DNA from: Nonomuraea guangzhouensis
GTDB taxonomy: Bacteria; Actinomycetota; Actinomycetes; Streptosporangiales; Streptosporangiaceae
Assembly (NCBI RefSeq): GCF_019396345.1
Contig: NZ_JAHKRM010000045.1
Span: 1 to 64,000 of the forward strand
Length of the DNA stretch: 64,000 nucleotides
Reading direction: 5' to 3'
The notes below the pieces were generated by a model. It did no database searches. It was not told the origin of the DNA and saw only the letters and a program-made list of their open reading frames with translations. Numbering within the stretch: position 1 is the stretch's first letter; each line of letters starts with the position of its first letter. Below, in pieces: positions 17,071-25,535 of this stretch. The position numbers and the translations under genes were made by a program.

Positions 17071-17133
17071 GAGTCGTCGATCTCGTCGTTGCTCATGATC
17101 GTGCTCCCATCGGCTCTGTCGGGTTGGGGTGGG

Positions 17134-18174
17134 TCATCTGGGAAGGGCGATGCCGCGGCCCTCGCGCATCGCGATCCGGTACACCTCGGTGGCCAGCGCG
17201 ATGTCCTCGATCGCCAGGCCGAAGGGGTTGACCAGGATGACGTCGTCGGGGTGGTAGCGGCCCGGGTGCCGACCGGCGAACACCTCGCCCAGCTCGGCGT
17301 CCACGCGGCGGACGCCGGCGCCCGCGTGCTCGCCGGGGCCGACCACGCGCCCGGTCCGATGCATGCGGCCGAGCAGGCGGTGCTCGTCGTCGCGGACCAG
17401 GGCCCAGTCGTCGACCAGCAGGGTGCCCGCCTCCATCACCACGTCAGGCAGGACATCGTCGAGGGAGACATTCACCACGACGCAGCCCCTGCTGAGCCAG
17501 TCGTAGGCGATGTAGCCCTGGGTGGTCGTGGTGGCGGGGATGACCAGGTCGGCGCCGAGCACGGCCTCGCGGGCCGTGTCGGCCAGGGAGATGCGGATGC
17601 CCTGCGCGCGCAGCAGGGCGTCCACTTCGTCCGCGAGGGCGGCGGCCCGGCGCGGGTCCCGGTCGTGCAGCACGATGGCGGCGATCCCGGGCAGCGATCG
17701 GGCCAGCAGCTCGATGTGCGTACGCGCGATGACGCCGGCGCCGATGACGCCGACGGTGAGGACCTTCTGCGGCAGCAGCGCCTGGGCGCTGGCCAAGGTC
17801 ACAGCCGCGGTCCTGAAAGCGCTGACGTGAGCGGAGGCCATGACGCAGCGGATGCGCGCGGTCTGGCGGTCGAAGAGCATGGTCAGGCCGCTGGCGCGGG
17901 GCAGCCCGCGTTCGGGGTTGTCCAGGCAGCCGTTGATGATCTTCGTACCGGCCATCTCGAACGGACCGCCGACGTAGCCGGGCATGTTCAGACTGCGGGC
18001 GGCCGCGCCGGAGGGGCTGGTCCAGCCGAGGTAGGCCTCGGCCGGCAAGGTGGTCCTCCCCTCGGCCTGCAGGACGAGGGCCTCGCGCACGATCTTGACG
18101 GGGTCGAGGCGCTGGCAGGCCCACCTGGTCTCTTCCTCGGTGAGGTACCAGAGTGCGGTGGCGTCGTTGTTCAC
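17134..18174 (-). CDS. ornithine cyclodeaminase / mu-crystallin family protein
   Basis: This 346-residue NAD(P)-binding protein has the Rossmann motif VGVIGAGVIARTHIELL at about 145-161 and the family features AGTKIINGCLDNPERGLP and VNVSLDDVLPDVV. Members deaminate and cyclise ornithine, dehydrogenate or reduce imino acids, or act in siderophore and opine metabolism; the sequence alone does not decide among these. The start is GTG 18174 with no good ribosome binding site. It converges with the amine-oxidation operon, which also handles nitrogen compounds, so a linked role is possible. Confidence 0.8.
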   Translation of the reverse strand: MNNDATALWYLTEEETRWACQRLDPVKIVREALVLQAEGRTTLPAEAYLGWTSPSGAAARSLNMPGYVGGPFEMAGTKIINGCLDNPERGLPRASGLTMLFDRQTARIRCVMASAHVSAFRTAAVTLASAQALLPQKVLTVGVIGAGVIARTHIELLARSLPGIAAIVLHDRDPRRAAALADEVDALLRAQGIRISLADTAREAVLGADLVIPATTTTQGYIAYDWLSRGCVVVNVSLDDVLPDVVMEAGTLLVDDWALVRDDEHRLLGRMHRTGRVVGPGEHAGAGVRRVDAELGEVFAGRHPGRYHPDDVILVNPFGLAIEDIALATEVYRIAMREGRGIALPR

Positions 18175-18217
18175 GTCGGTAAGTCTGCGAACGCCGCCTA
18201 TCGGGCGGGCTTCGTGC

Positions 18218-18239
18218 CGCTAAGCGGGCGAACTTAGCG
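18218..18239. promoter_or_regulatory. inverted repeat in the divergent promoter region
   Basis: CGCTAAG (18218-18224) and CTTAGCG (18233-18239) are perfect inverted repeats 8 bases apart, with a third CTTAG at 18244-18248. They lie between the cyclodeaminase-like gene and the small secreted peptide gene, where a regulator would control one or both. TTGACT at 18270-18275 is a possible -35 box for the peptide gene. Confidence 0.45.
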
Positions 18240-18316
18240 AAGGCTTAGTGCGACGAAAGCCCGGGACGGTTGACTATGGCGTAGAGCAGATCTTCGAGAC
18301 CACGAAAGCAGGCGTC

Positions 18317-18481
18317 ATGCTCAAGCGGTTGATCACCCTCTCCATCATCGCTGCCTCCCTCGCGCTGCCGGCTGTCGGGCTCGGCGGGACGCACACCGCG
18401 CCGGCCGGCCACGTGGTCGCCACCGGCCCCGGCGACGACATCAACACCCACTGGGGCGAGGGCCCGACCCCCAACTCCTGA
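18317..18481 (+). CDS. 54-residue secreted peptide
   Basis: The frame encodes a Sec-type signal peptide (MLKRLITLSIIAASLALPAVG) and a polar remainder of about 30 residues ending WGEGPTPNS, rich in Gly, Pro, Thr and His, with no Cys. The longer open frame from 18248 is less likely because the signal peptide starts at ATG 18317. It converges with the large BTAD/NB-ARC/TPR regulator; only 13 bases separate the two stop codons, and a strong hairpin inside the regulator's 3' end would end this transcript. No family was recognised. A role as an extracellular signal sensed by the regulator is a hypothesis. Confidence 0.65.
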   Translation: MLKRLITLSIIAASLALPAVGLGGTHTAPAGHVVATGPGDDINTHWGEGPTPNS

Positions 18482-18494
18482 CCTGCCGGGCTGC

Positions 18495-21400
18495 TCAACC
18501 CGTGGCGCGCGGCGTGCCAGGGACCGCGACCGGCTGGCGCAGCGCCAGCCGGTCGCGCAGGCCGTCGGCCTCGACCGAGTCCAGGCCGGCCAGCAGCGCC
18601 CAGGCGGCGCGAGCGGCGTCTTCCGCCGCGTGCGCCCCCTCCTCCGAGGCCAGCCCATCGCTCGCCTCGGCCAGCCCGACCAGCGCCCGGGCCTCGAACG
18701 GCGGCAGGCCCAGGCTGCGGAAGATCTCCACCGCCTGACCCAGCCGGGCGGCCGCCTCCTCGAACCTGCCGCGGGCCAGCGCCTGCTCGCCCAGCTCGTG
18801 CCGGACCCGGCCCTCGACCAGCCGCTCCCCCACCCGAACGGCCAGGGCCAGCGACTGCTCCAGGATCATGTGCGCCTGGTCGTGGCGGCCCTCGCGGACG
18901 TAGACCTGGCCGAGCCCGTACAGCATGTACGCCTCGCCGATGTGGTCGGCGCCGTCCCTGACGATGCGCAGCGCCAGCGTGAACGACCGGCCGGCCCGGT
19001 CGATCTGGCCCTGCCGCAGGGCGCTCTCGCCGAGCCGGTAGAGCACCTGCGCCTCTGAGCGGCGGCTGCCCACGTCCCTGGCGATCTTCAAGGCCCGTTC
19101 CAGGTACGTCTCCGCCTCGGCGTACTCGCCGCCGTCGAGCAGGGATCGCGCCAGGTTGCTCAGCACGTGCGCCTCGCTGGTGCGGTCTCCGACGAGCTGG
19201 AAGACCTCCAGCGCCTCGCCGTACCGGCGGATGGCCTGCTTGGTGTCGCCGCGCAGCGAGTCGACGTAGGCGAGGTTACGCAGCACCAGCGCCCATCCGT
19301 GCGGCTCGTTCTGCTCCTTGAACAGCCGCAGCGCGGGTTCGAGCGCCTCCAGGGCGGCGTCCGGCTCAAGCTGGAAGATGCGCAGGCTGCCCAGGGAGTA
19401 CAGCATGGCGGCCACGCCGCGCGGGTTGCCCTTCCTGCGCACCAAGCCGAGCGCCAGCTCGGTGGTGGAGCGCCAATCGTCGAAGTAGCTCCTGGCCTCG
19501 AACAGCGTCTCGGCGGCCAGCGCCAGGTCCCAGCAGAGTTCGTCGAACCCGAGCTGCGCGGCCTGCCGGACGCCCGCGACCAGGGCGGCGCGCTCACCGT
19601 CCAGGCAGTTCATCGGGTGTGGCGAGAGCCGTTCGAGCAGCGCGGGCGGCGGCGACCATCGGGCCTCGCCGCTGTGCAGGATGGTGTAGTCGCCGCCGTA
19701 CTCGCGGCGGTGCGCCTCCTTGGCCAGCGCGAGCCAGGCCGACAGGGCGCGGCGCAGGCTCGCGCTGCGGTCGGCGGCGCTGTCCTCGGCCAGCGCCCGG
19801 TCGCGGGCGAACGTCCTGATGAGGTCGTGGAAGCGGTAGCGGGGCGCGCTCTTGGCCGGGCCGGCGCCGGCGTCCACGAGCTGGGCGTCGACCAGCGCCT
19901 CCAGGAGGTCCTCGGCCTCGGCCGGATCCTCGTCGAGCAGGCAGACACCCACCCAGCCGGGGAAGTCCGGGGTCTCCAGCAGCGACAGCAGGCGCAGCAG
20001 CCGCTTGGCCGGGCCGGGCAGGCCCTGATAGCTGACCTCGATGCTGGCCCGGATGCCGAGGTCTCCGTGCTCCAGCTCGTCGAGGCGGCGGTTCTCGTCG
20101 CGCAGCCGGTCGGCGAGCCGGCGAAGCTGCCAGTGCGGACGGGAGGCGAGTTTGGCCCCGGCGATGCGGACGGCCAGCGGCAGGTGCCCGCAGAGCTCGG
20201 CGAGGGCGGCGGCCTGCTCGGGCTCGTCACGGACGCGCTGCTCGCCGAGAATGCGTTCCAGCAGAATGACGGCCCGGCCTCTCTCCAGGACGCCCAGCTC
20301 GATACGGCGGGCGCCGGGCAGGCCGGTCAGCCGGGTGCGGCTGGTGACCACCACGGCGCAGCCGGAGCTGCCCGGCAGCAGCGGCGTGACCTGCGACTCG
20401 CTCATCACGTCGTCGAGCAGCACCAGCATGCGCCGCTCGCCGAGCCGGCTGCGGTATATCTCGGCCCGCTCGTCGAGGGTGTCGGGGATGGCGGAGCCGT
20501 CCACGCCCAGCCCGCGCAGGAAGCGTTCCAGAATCTCCAGCGCTGACGCGGGCCGGCCGCTGCCGCCGCGCAGGTCGGCGAAGAGCTGCCCGTCGGGGAA
20601 GTGCCCGCGCACGGCGTGGGCCGCCTGCACGGCCAGGGTGGTCTTGCCGACGCCGCCCCGGCCGCTGATGACGATGGTCGGCACAGTGCCTGACGCCTCG
20701 CCGCCGTCCGGGCCGGTCAGGACGTCCACGATGTCGGCGAACGTACCGGTGCGCCCGGTGAAGTCGGCGATCGCGGCGGGCAGCTGGCGCGGGACGACCT
20801 GGACGGCCGCGATGGGCGTGTCGCGGGGCGCGGCGGGCGGCTGCTCGGTGACCGCCTCGTCGCCGATGTCGCCGTCACCGCGCAGGATGGCCTGCTCCAG
20901 TCGGCGCAGTTCGTCGCCGGGTTCGATGCCCAGCTCCTCGACCAGCGTCGCGCGGGCCATGCGGTACGTCTCCAGCGCCTCGGCCTGCCGCCCGGACCGG
21001 TAGAGCGCGACCATGAGATGGGCGTAGAGGCGTTCCCTGAGCGGGTGGTCGCGGACCAGGACGGTGAGGTCGCCGATGAGATTGACGTGGTGGCCGAGCG
21101 ACAGCTCCAGGCGCAGCCACTCCTCGACGGCGGCCAGGCGGCGCTCCTGAAGCTGCAGCGCCCCGCCGCGGATGATCCGGCCCTGGAGGCCGTCGAGCGC
21201 GGTGCCGTACCAGAGGCCGAGCGCGGACTGCAGCGCGGTCACCGCCTCCTGCGGTTTTCCGGCTTCGACCAGGGAATACGACTGCGCGACGAATTCTTCG
21301 AACTGATGGGCGTCAATGTTCTCAACAGGAATATTCAACGCATAGCCGGGCGGCCGAGTGCTGATGACGTCGGTCAGCCCCAATGCGGAAAAAGTCCGGC

Positions 21401-21614
21401 GAAGCCCCGAGACACATATGTGAATCTGCACCCTGGCCGTGCTCGGCGGCTCATCGTCCCAGATGGCGTCCATCAGGCGGTCCACGGAGATGACCCGGTT
21501 CGGCTCCAGGGCGAGCATCGCCAGAATGATCTGCGGACGTGCTCCAGTGAGTGGTATTCGGTGTCCCTCCGCCAGTACCTCTAATGGCCCCAGGATCCGA
21601 ATATGCATTGGCAC
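18495..21614 (-). CDS. AfsR/SARP-type STAND regulator: BTAD + NB-ARC + TPR
   Basis: This 1,039-residue transcription factor has an OmpR-like winged helix at residues 1-95, a bacterial transcriptional activation domain (96-245), an NB-ARC ATPase (P-loop GRGGVGKTT at 318-326, Walker B MLVLLDDV at 396-403, then the VVVTSRTR sensor segment) and a long C-terminal array of TPR-like helices from about 700 to 1010. Such proteins switch on antibiotic or development genes when ATP binding and a signal relieve autoinhibition. It has its own promoter region (21615-21700), because a terminator separates it from the upstream halogenase-like gene. The last codons contain a 15-bp perfect hairpin. Confidence 0.9.
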   Translation of the reverse strand: MPMHIRILGPLEVLAEGHRIPLTGARPQIILAMLALEPNRVISVDRLMDAIWDDEPPSTARVQIHICVSGLRRTFSALGLTDVISTRPPGYALNIPVENIDAHQFEEFVAQSYSLVEAGKPQEAVTALQSALGLWYGTALDGLQGRIIRGGALQLQERRLAAVEEWLRLELSLGHHVNLIGDLTVLVRDHPLRERLYAHLMVALYRSGRQAEALETYRMARATLVEELGIEPGDELRRLEQAILRGDGDIGDEAVTEQPPAAPRDTPIAAVQVVPRQLPAAIADFTGRTGTFADIVDVLTGPDGGEASGTVPTIVISGRGGVGKTTLAVQAAHAVRGHFPDGQLFADLRGGSGRPASALEILERFLRGLGVDGSAIPDTLDERAEIYRSRLGERRMLVLLDDVMSESQVTPLLPGSSGCAVVVTSRTRLTGLPGARRIELGVLERGRAVILLERILGEQRVRDEPEQAAALAELCGHLPLAVRIAGAKLASRPHWQLRRLADRLRDENRRLDELEHGDLGIRASIEVSYQGLPGPAKRLLRLLSLLETPDFPGWVGVCLLDEDPAEAEDLLEALVDAQLVDAGAGPAKSAPRYRFHDLIRTFARDRALAEDSAADRSASLRRALSAWLALAKEAHRREYGGDYTILHSGEARWSPPPALLERLSPHPMNCLDGERAALVAGVRQAAQLGFDELCWDLALAAETLFEARSYFDDWRSTTELALGLVRRKGNPRGVAAMLYSLGSLRIFQLEPDAALEALEPALRLFKEQNEPHGWALVLRNLAYVDSLRGDTKQAIRRYGEALEVFQLVGDRTSEAHVLSNLARSLLDGGEYAEAETYLERALKIARDVGSRRSEAQVLYRLGESALRQGQIDRAGRSFTLALRIVRDGADHIGEAYMLYGLGQVYVREGRHDQAHMILEQSLALAVRVGERLVEGRVRHELGEQALARGRFEEAAARLGQAVEIFRSLGLPPFEARALVGLAEASDGLASEEGAHAAEDAARAAWALLAGLDSVEADGLRDRLALRQPVAVPGTPRATG
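18526..18556. terminator. 15-bp perfect hairpin inside the regulator's 3' end
   Basis: Bases 18526-18540 and 18542-18556 are exact reverse complements with one base between them. The hairpin is within the last codons of the BTAD regulator but lies 45 bases beyond the stop codon of the convergent peptide gene. It is well placed as that gene's terminator. Confidence 0.6.
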
Positions 21615-21700
21615 CCCTATAACCCGCTATTGGACGCTCTCTCGTATATATCCCATTTTCGTCGTCATGTCTGCGGATATGGGACTGCCGAAACGGCGGC

Positions 21701-21737
21701 GGTCCGGGCGGGAGGCGAGAGGCCTCCCGCCCGGACC
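21701..21737 (-). terminator. terminator after the halogenase-like gene
   Basis: A 16-bp perfect stem (21701-21716 with 21722-21737) and a 5-base loop lie 17 bases past the stop codon of the gene at 21755. It separates that gene from the regulator downstream, so the two are probably not an operon. Confidence 0.75.
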
Positions 21738-21754
21738 GGGCGACGGTGGGTTGA

Positions 21755-22567
21755 TCAGTCGAGGGAGACGGCGTCGGTGGTCTCGTCGGTCTTCTCGCTC
21801 AGCAGGTCGGAGACGCCGGAGTAGGTGAGGTTCACGATCGAACGGGTGATGCCTTCCGTCTGGATGGGCATCGTGCGGTGCAGGGTGGTGTCGGTCTTGA
21901 AGAAGTACGACTCACCGCTCTCGTGATGGTACGTACGGATCTGGCCCTGCGTCAGGCACCGGTTCACGGCCGGGTCCTGCTTGTTCCACGGCGTGTGCGG
22001 CACGCACTGGAGCAGGCCGCCGTGCTCGGGTGCGGGCGCCTCGGAGATGAAGATCCAGGCGAACTCATGGTCGCCCCAGTGCCAGCCGCGCGTGTCGCCC
22101 ACCTGGGTCTGGTGGGTGCCGGTGATCTGCTCGTCCGGGTAGATGCAGTCGAACACCGGGGCCCCGGCGATGTCGCTGAGCAGCCCGCGGAACGCCGGCA
22201 CGTGGTAGAGCGCGGTGAACAGCGTGCTGTGCGAGGCGAACAGCGAGTTCGGCAGACTGCCCGGCCGCGGCGTGTTGCCGGTCACGGTCACGCGGATGTC
22301 GATGCGGCGGGTGTTGGCCGCCGTCAGCATGGTCGTCTCCTCGTGGAGGCGGCGTACCATCTCGTCGGGCAGCAACCCGGTCATCCGCGCGTAGTGCTCG
22401 CGGGAGTACTGCACCGCGGCCTTCTCCACCGCGTCCGGGCAAGTGGACAGGTGCTTGGACAGCAGCGTGTCCAACTCCTCGACCACGTCGCTCCGTACGG
22501 TCGCCGGCGGCCGGTTGCCGGCCTCGAGCAGGGTGGTCGCGGCGCTCTCGGGTGTCAGGGGCTGCAT
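21755..22567 (-). CDS. Fe(II)/2-oxoglutarate-dependent enzyme, HalD/BesD-like halogenase candidate
   Basis: This 270-residue soluble protein has the cupin-type core: GWHWGDHEFAWIFISEAP (161-178), GGLLQCVPHT (183-192), HHESGESYFFKTDTTLHRTMPI (first His 214, distal His 230) and TRSIVNLTYS (241-250, Arg242 likely holding 2-oxoglutarate). Hydroxylases have HxD/E at the first site; here it is H163-W-G165. Loss of that carboxylate leaves a halide site and is the hallmark of radical halogenases. The 163-to-230 spacing of 67 equals what I recall for the lysine halogenase BesD. ATG 22567 has an AAGGAGAG ribosome binding site. It is monocistronic. Chlorination of a free amino acid is inferred; the substrate is unknown. 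Confidence 0.7.
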   Translation of the reverse strand: MQPLTPESAATTLLEAGNRPPATVRSDVVEELDTLLSKHLSTCPDAVEKAAVQYSREHYARMTGLLPDEMVRRLHEETTMLTAANTRRIDIRVTVTGNTPRPGSLPNSLFASHSTLFTALYHVPAFRGLLSDIAGAPVFDCIYPDEQITGTHQTQVGDTRGWHWGDHEFAWIFISEAPAPEHGGLLQCVPHTPWNKQDPAVNRCLTQGQIRTYHHESGESYFFKTDTTLHRTMPIQTEGITRSIVNLTYSGVSDLLSEKTDETTDAVSLD

Positions 22568-23079
22568 GTTCTCTCCTTGTCGTCGCGGCGAACACTGATG
22601 CGCTTGCGGCGGTGGCATCAGGTTCGAAGCTCGGACCGAGCCTCGCCGGGCCGACTATCGCTGCCCTTTTGCCACGCCATCGCGCCGATAAGGCAGGCGC
22701 GAACGCATCAGCCGGACTACTCGCCGGTTCCGGTGAGGGCGTCGGCGAAGCCGAGACGCGCCTGCTCATGGACGCCGACCCAGGCGATCTCCTCGCCCAA
22801 GGCGCCACCCGCCAAACACTGCGTGATCGTCGTCGGCAAGGCACCTCCAGGCCGGCCCTCCCCCATCCGCTCCTCCGCCTGCTCCGGCGACCACGCCACA
22901 GCCCAGCGCGAGGCCGGCGCAACCGCGACAGCGCTCCTCATGGAGTGGTTCTGGAACGCCAACAACTCGCCCCCGAACCTGACCCACATCCACGGCGACT
23001 ACGGAGACTGCGACTCCGCCGGCTAAGCGACGAACACCGCTCGTTCCGCCACACGCACTAAACGACCATGGCGCCCCAA
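22568..23079. other. unassigned region with coding-like base pattern on both strands
   Basis: No gene is confidently called. A plus-strand frame ending at TAA 23026-23028 has almost only G/C third positions from about 22815 and ends in a Trp/Asn-rich tail (start option ATG 22940). A minus-strand frame 22717-22989 also has ordinary actinomycete codon usage, ending in FADALTGTGE. Neither has a convincing ribosome binding site or recognisable family. A GCTCGG-A-CCGAGC palindrome at 22629-22641 lies in the halogenase upstream region and may be an operator. Confidence 0.35.
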
Positions 23080-23118
23080 CCGCCCCTGGCTGTAGATGTT
23101 CCTACAGGCCAGGGGCGG
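23080..23118. terminator. strong hairpin terminator, probably for the protease gene
   Basis: CCGCCCCTGGC-TGTAG (23080-23095) pairs with CTACA-G-GCCAGGGGCGG (23102-23118) with one bulged G and a 6-base loop. It lies 72 bases past the protease stop on the minus strand and could also end any plus-strand transcript from 22.6-23.0 kb. Confidence 0.7.
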
Positions 23119-23189
23119 CACGGTGCCCGCACAGCCCCGCTACGCGGGCACGCAGATGGGCGCCGTCCGCGTGCCGCCCGGACTCCGCA

Positions 23190-24506
23190 CTAATCCGTCA
23201 GGACCGAGAAGCTGGAATTCCATGCCCTCATGCCCGAAAGCTTGGTGTAGACGGCGGAGCAATCGGTGCCCCCGGTGATGATGCCCTGCGCCATCACCTT
23301 GCCGTCGCCGGTGCCCGAGTAGACGGCCCCGCCGGAATCTCCCCCATCGGGGCCGGCGCAGTCGTAGGTCCCGTCACCGTTCTGATCGGAGTTGATGTAC
23401 GCCAGGTTCGTGGCGAAGATCCCGTTTTCGAATGTGGTCGCGTATTCGTTGTCGGTCACGAACTGCCGACAGGTCTGTCCCGTCGTGAGCCCGCTGGTGC
23501 AGACCTGGGTGCCGTTTTGAGGCGTGCCGTAGTTCGCGGCACCGACCGTCAATGCACTGCACGGGTTGGCGTTCTTGGCGCAGTTGTACACACGGGGCTC
23601 GTAGCCACCGCCGGAGCCCTGCAGCAGAGCGAAGTCGCCGTACACGTCCTGGGTCCCGTCCTGCGGGGCATCCAACGTCCCCCCGTACGTGGAGGTCACC
23701 ATGGCCCCGTGGTAATACCCGACCGCCGGCGGTGTGGCGCTGGTGTAGGAGGATGCCCATGCTCGGGGATATACGGTCTGGGCCGGAAAGCAGTGCGCTG
23801 CCGTCAGCATGTGCTCGATGCCGTCCTTCCGCACCGAGAAGCCGGTCGAGCAGACGCCGCCGGGCGGGGTTCCGGTGTGCGGGGGATTCCACAAGCGGAT
23901 CCCGGATCCGCCGTAGTGCGGGGCGGAGTCCTGGGAACGGCCGAACACGTGGGGCACCTCGTCTTGCTGCCGGAAAACGAGCGAATCGCCGAAGCGTTCC
24001 TTGAGCTCGATCCTGGCCGCGTCCGAGTCGGCCGTGGCATAGGCGATCACGGCTCCCTTGACGGAATCGACGCCCACTCCGAGGACCTTGCCCTTGTAGG
24101 TGCCGGACCTGAACAGTTGGACGACCTCTTCTTTGGTACGCCGGACATCGGCCAGGCTCAGGCCGCTCTGCTTCACCTGAACCGACACCGCCGTCCCTGC
24201 CGCCGCTCGCGCACCGCTGCGAACGGCGTCGGAGCGCTGCTCGAAATCGGAGCCGGCGGGAAGGCTGACGCTCACCGTGTTCGGCCCCGTGATGGAGACT
24301 CCGGTGTACCTGTCGGGGGAGGCGTCGACCAGCTCACTCAGCTTGTCGGCCGCTGCCTTGGCCTCCTGTGAGACCTCGCCAGGGAAGTGGGGCAGCGGCT
24401 CGAACGGCGGCGGGGCCAGATCGGCCGAGGCCGGCGAAAGGGGGGATAGGGCGACGACGAGGGCCATTGTCGAGATCGAGACGGTGATGCTTCTACGAGA
24501 TCGCAT
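23190..24506 (-). CDS. secreted S1-type (chymotrypsin-fold) serine protease
   Basis: This 438-residue exported protease precursor has a signal peptide at 1-28, ending ...SPASA. A pro-region of about 160 residues follows, then a protease domain from about 200. The catalytic triad is visible: His238 in LTAAHC, Asp291 in YGDFALL, Ser391 in GGDSGGAVY. Several Cys pairs (219/239, 309/316, 336/346, 383/416) suggest disulfides. The pro-region resembles the chaperone-like prodomains of alpha-lytic-type proteases in position, although similarity was not tested. A weak AAGG site precedes ATG. It is monocistronic with a hairpin terminator downstream. The role is probably extracellular protein degradation. 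Confidence 0.9.
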   Translation of the reverse strand: MRSRRSITVSISTMALVVALSPLSPASADLAPPPFEPLPHFPGEVSQEAKAAADKLSELVDASPDRYTGVSITGPNTVSVSLPAGSDFEQRSDAVRSGARAAAGTAVSVQVKQSGLSLADVRRTKEEVVQLFRSGTYKGKVLGVGVDSVKGAVIAYATADSDAARIELKERFGDSLVFRQQDEVPHVFGRSQDSAPHYGGSGIRLWNPPHTGTPPGGVCSTGFSVRKDGIEHMLTAAHCFPAQTVYPRAWASSYTSATPPAVGYYHGAMVTSTYGGTLDAPQDGTQDVYGDFALLQGSGGGYEPRVYNCAKNANPCSALTVGAANYGTPQNGTQVCTSGLTTGQTCRQFVTDNEYATTFENGIFATNLAYINSDQNGDGTYDCAGPDGGDSGGAVYSGTGDGKVMAQGIITGGTDCSAVYTKLSGMRAWNSSFSVLTD

Positions 24507-24904
24507 GCAGTGCCTTCGAAGGTTGAGGGGACAGAACGCGCGCCGGAACTACAGGGATTTGCGTGGCGTACTGCTCCGGGCACACGGACGGGACGCCGCA
24601 GACGCGCGGCGGCTCGTGATCATCAAGTGTGCCCAACTCTGGCAATTACGGTCAATACCGAAATTCAACCACCGTCGTTCGGTGTGGAGCCGGGACCGGC
24701 CGTGCCGGTCGGCGACGCTTCTTCCAACAGCTCCGGTCAGGGCGCGTCCCAGGCGATCGAGGGAGCCACTACCTAGTTCCACCAGCAGGCACGAGAGGGA
24801 ACGTCGTTCGGTCCGCGTGGTTCCAGCGCTTGGAACCAGACGGCACGCCTCCAAGGCAGACACGCGATCAGCGTGTCAAAGGTCAACGACTCCAAGGAGC
24901 GAAC
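24507..24904. other. intergenic region between divergent secreted-protein genes
   Basis: About 400 bases separate the protease start (minus) from the lectin start (plus). An open frame from 24629 reads in phase into the lectin but has no signal-peptide logic or codon bias before 24905. I see no clear operator, RNA or repeat here; promoters for both genes must lie in it. Confidence 0.5.
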
Positions 24905-25477
24905 GTGCGCCGACTTCTCCTCACCGTCCTCACCGGGCTGACCGTGCTGATGGTCCTGGCAATGACATCGGCGGCCGATGCCGCCGTCTTCCCCTTCACG
25001 ACGGTTCGCAACAACGCCATCGCGGTCCCCTCCAGGTGCATCGGCCCGTTCAACGGCGGCTCGGCCGACGGCACTCCCATCGTGTTGATGGACTGCAGTC
25101 AGCTCTGGCACGGCTTCGCGCCCGTCAGCTCGACGGACAACTCCATACGCCACTCCAGCGGGAAGTGCCTGAGCCTGGCCAACACCCAGAACCCGACCCC
25201 TGTCGGCACCTCACTGGTGCTGCGACAGTGCGCCAACGGCCCCACAGGCGATCAGCAATGGACGTTCGTCGCGGTGCGCCCCGGTGCGCCCGACGGCCTC
25301 TGGGTCCTCCGCCAGCACTTCATCGGCTTGTGCGTGGGTCCGTCCGGCGGCAGCACGGCGAGCGGCACCCGGCTGGTCACACAGAACTGCGCCTTCGCCG
25401 CCACCACACAGCAGTGGCTGCTGGAAGGCCTGCCGAACAGGTACGGCTTCTCCTACGACGACGGGACGACCCCCTGA
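24905..25477 (+). CDS. secreted ricin-type beta-trefoil lectin
   Basis: This 190-residue exported carbohydrate-binding protein has a signal peptide at about 1-28 (ending AADAA). One beta-trefoil follows, with three internal repeats of the ricin-B type: Cys pairs in RCIGPF...MDC, KCLSLA...RQC and LCVGPS...QNC, and the (Q/x)xW motifs QLW, QQW and QQW at the repeat ends. GTG 24905 is chosen because AAGGAG lies 6 bases upstream and the signal peptide starts there. No catalytic domain is attached, so it is probably a free lectin. A perfect hairpin terminator follows. Confidence 0.85.
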   Translation: MRRLLLTVLTGLTVLMVLAMTSAADAAVFPFTTVRNNAIAVPSRCIGPFNGGSADGTPIVLMDCSQLWHGFAPVSSTDNSIRHSSGKCLSLANTQNPTPVGTSLVLRQCANGPTGDQQWTFVAVRPGAPDGLWVLRQHFIGLCVGPSGGSTASGTRLVTQNCAFAATTQQWLLEGLPNRYGFSYDDGTTP

Positions 25478-25502
25478 CCTGGGCGTACTGACGATCAAAA
25501 GC

Positions 25503-25535
25503 GCGCCGCGATGCCGGTCGAAGGCATCGCGGCGC
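25503..25535 (+). terminator. terminator of the lectin gene
   Basis: A 13-bp perfect stem (25503-25515 with 25523-25535) and 7-base loop, 25 bases past the lectin stop codon. No T-run follows. Confidence 0.75.

Noticed and set aside
19167..20546. 459-codon plus-strand frame inside the BTAD regulator
   Set aside because: High-GC antisense shadow; the minus-strand frame carries the P-loop, Walker B and TPR motifs.
22552..23061. 169-codon plus-strand frame upstream of the halogenase-like gene
   Set aside because: The start lies inside the halogenase coding sequence and the C-terminal half is Arg-rich shadow sequence; only the general region is reported as unassigned.
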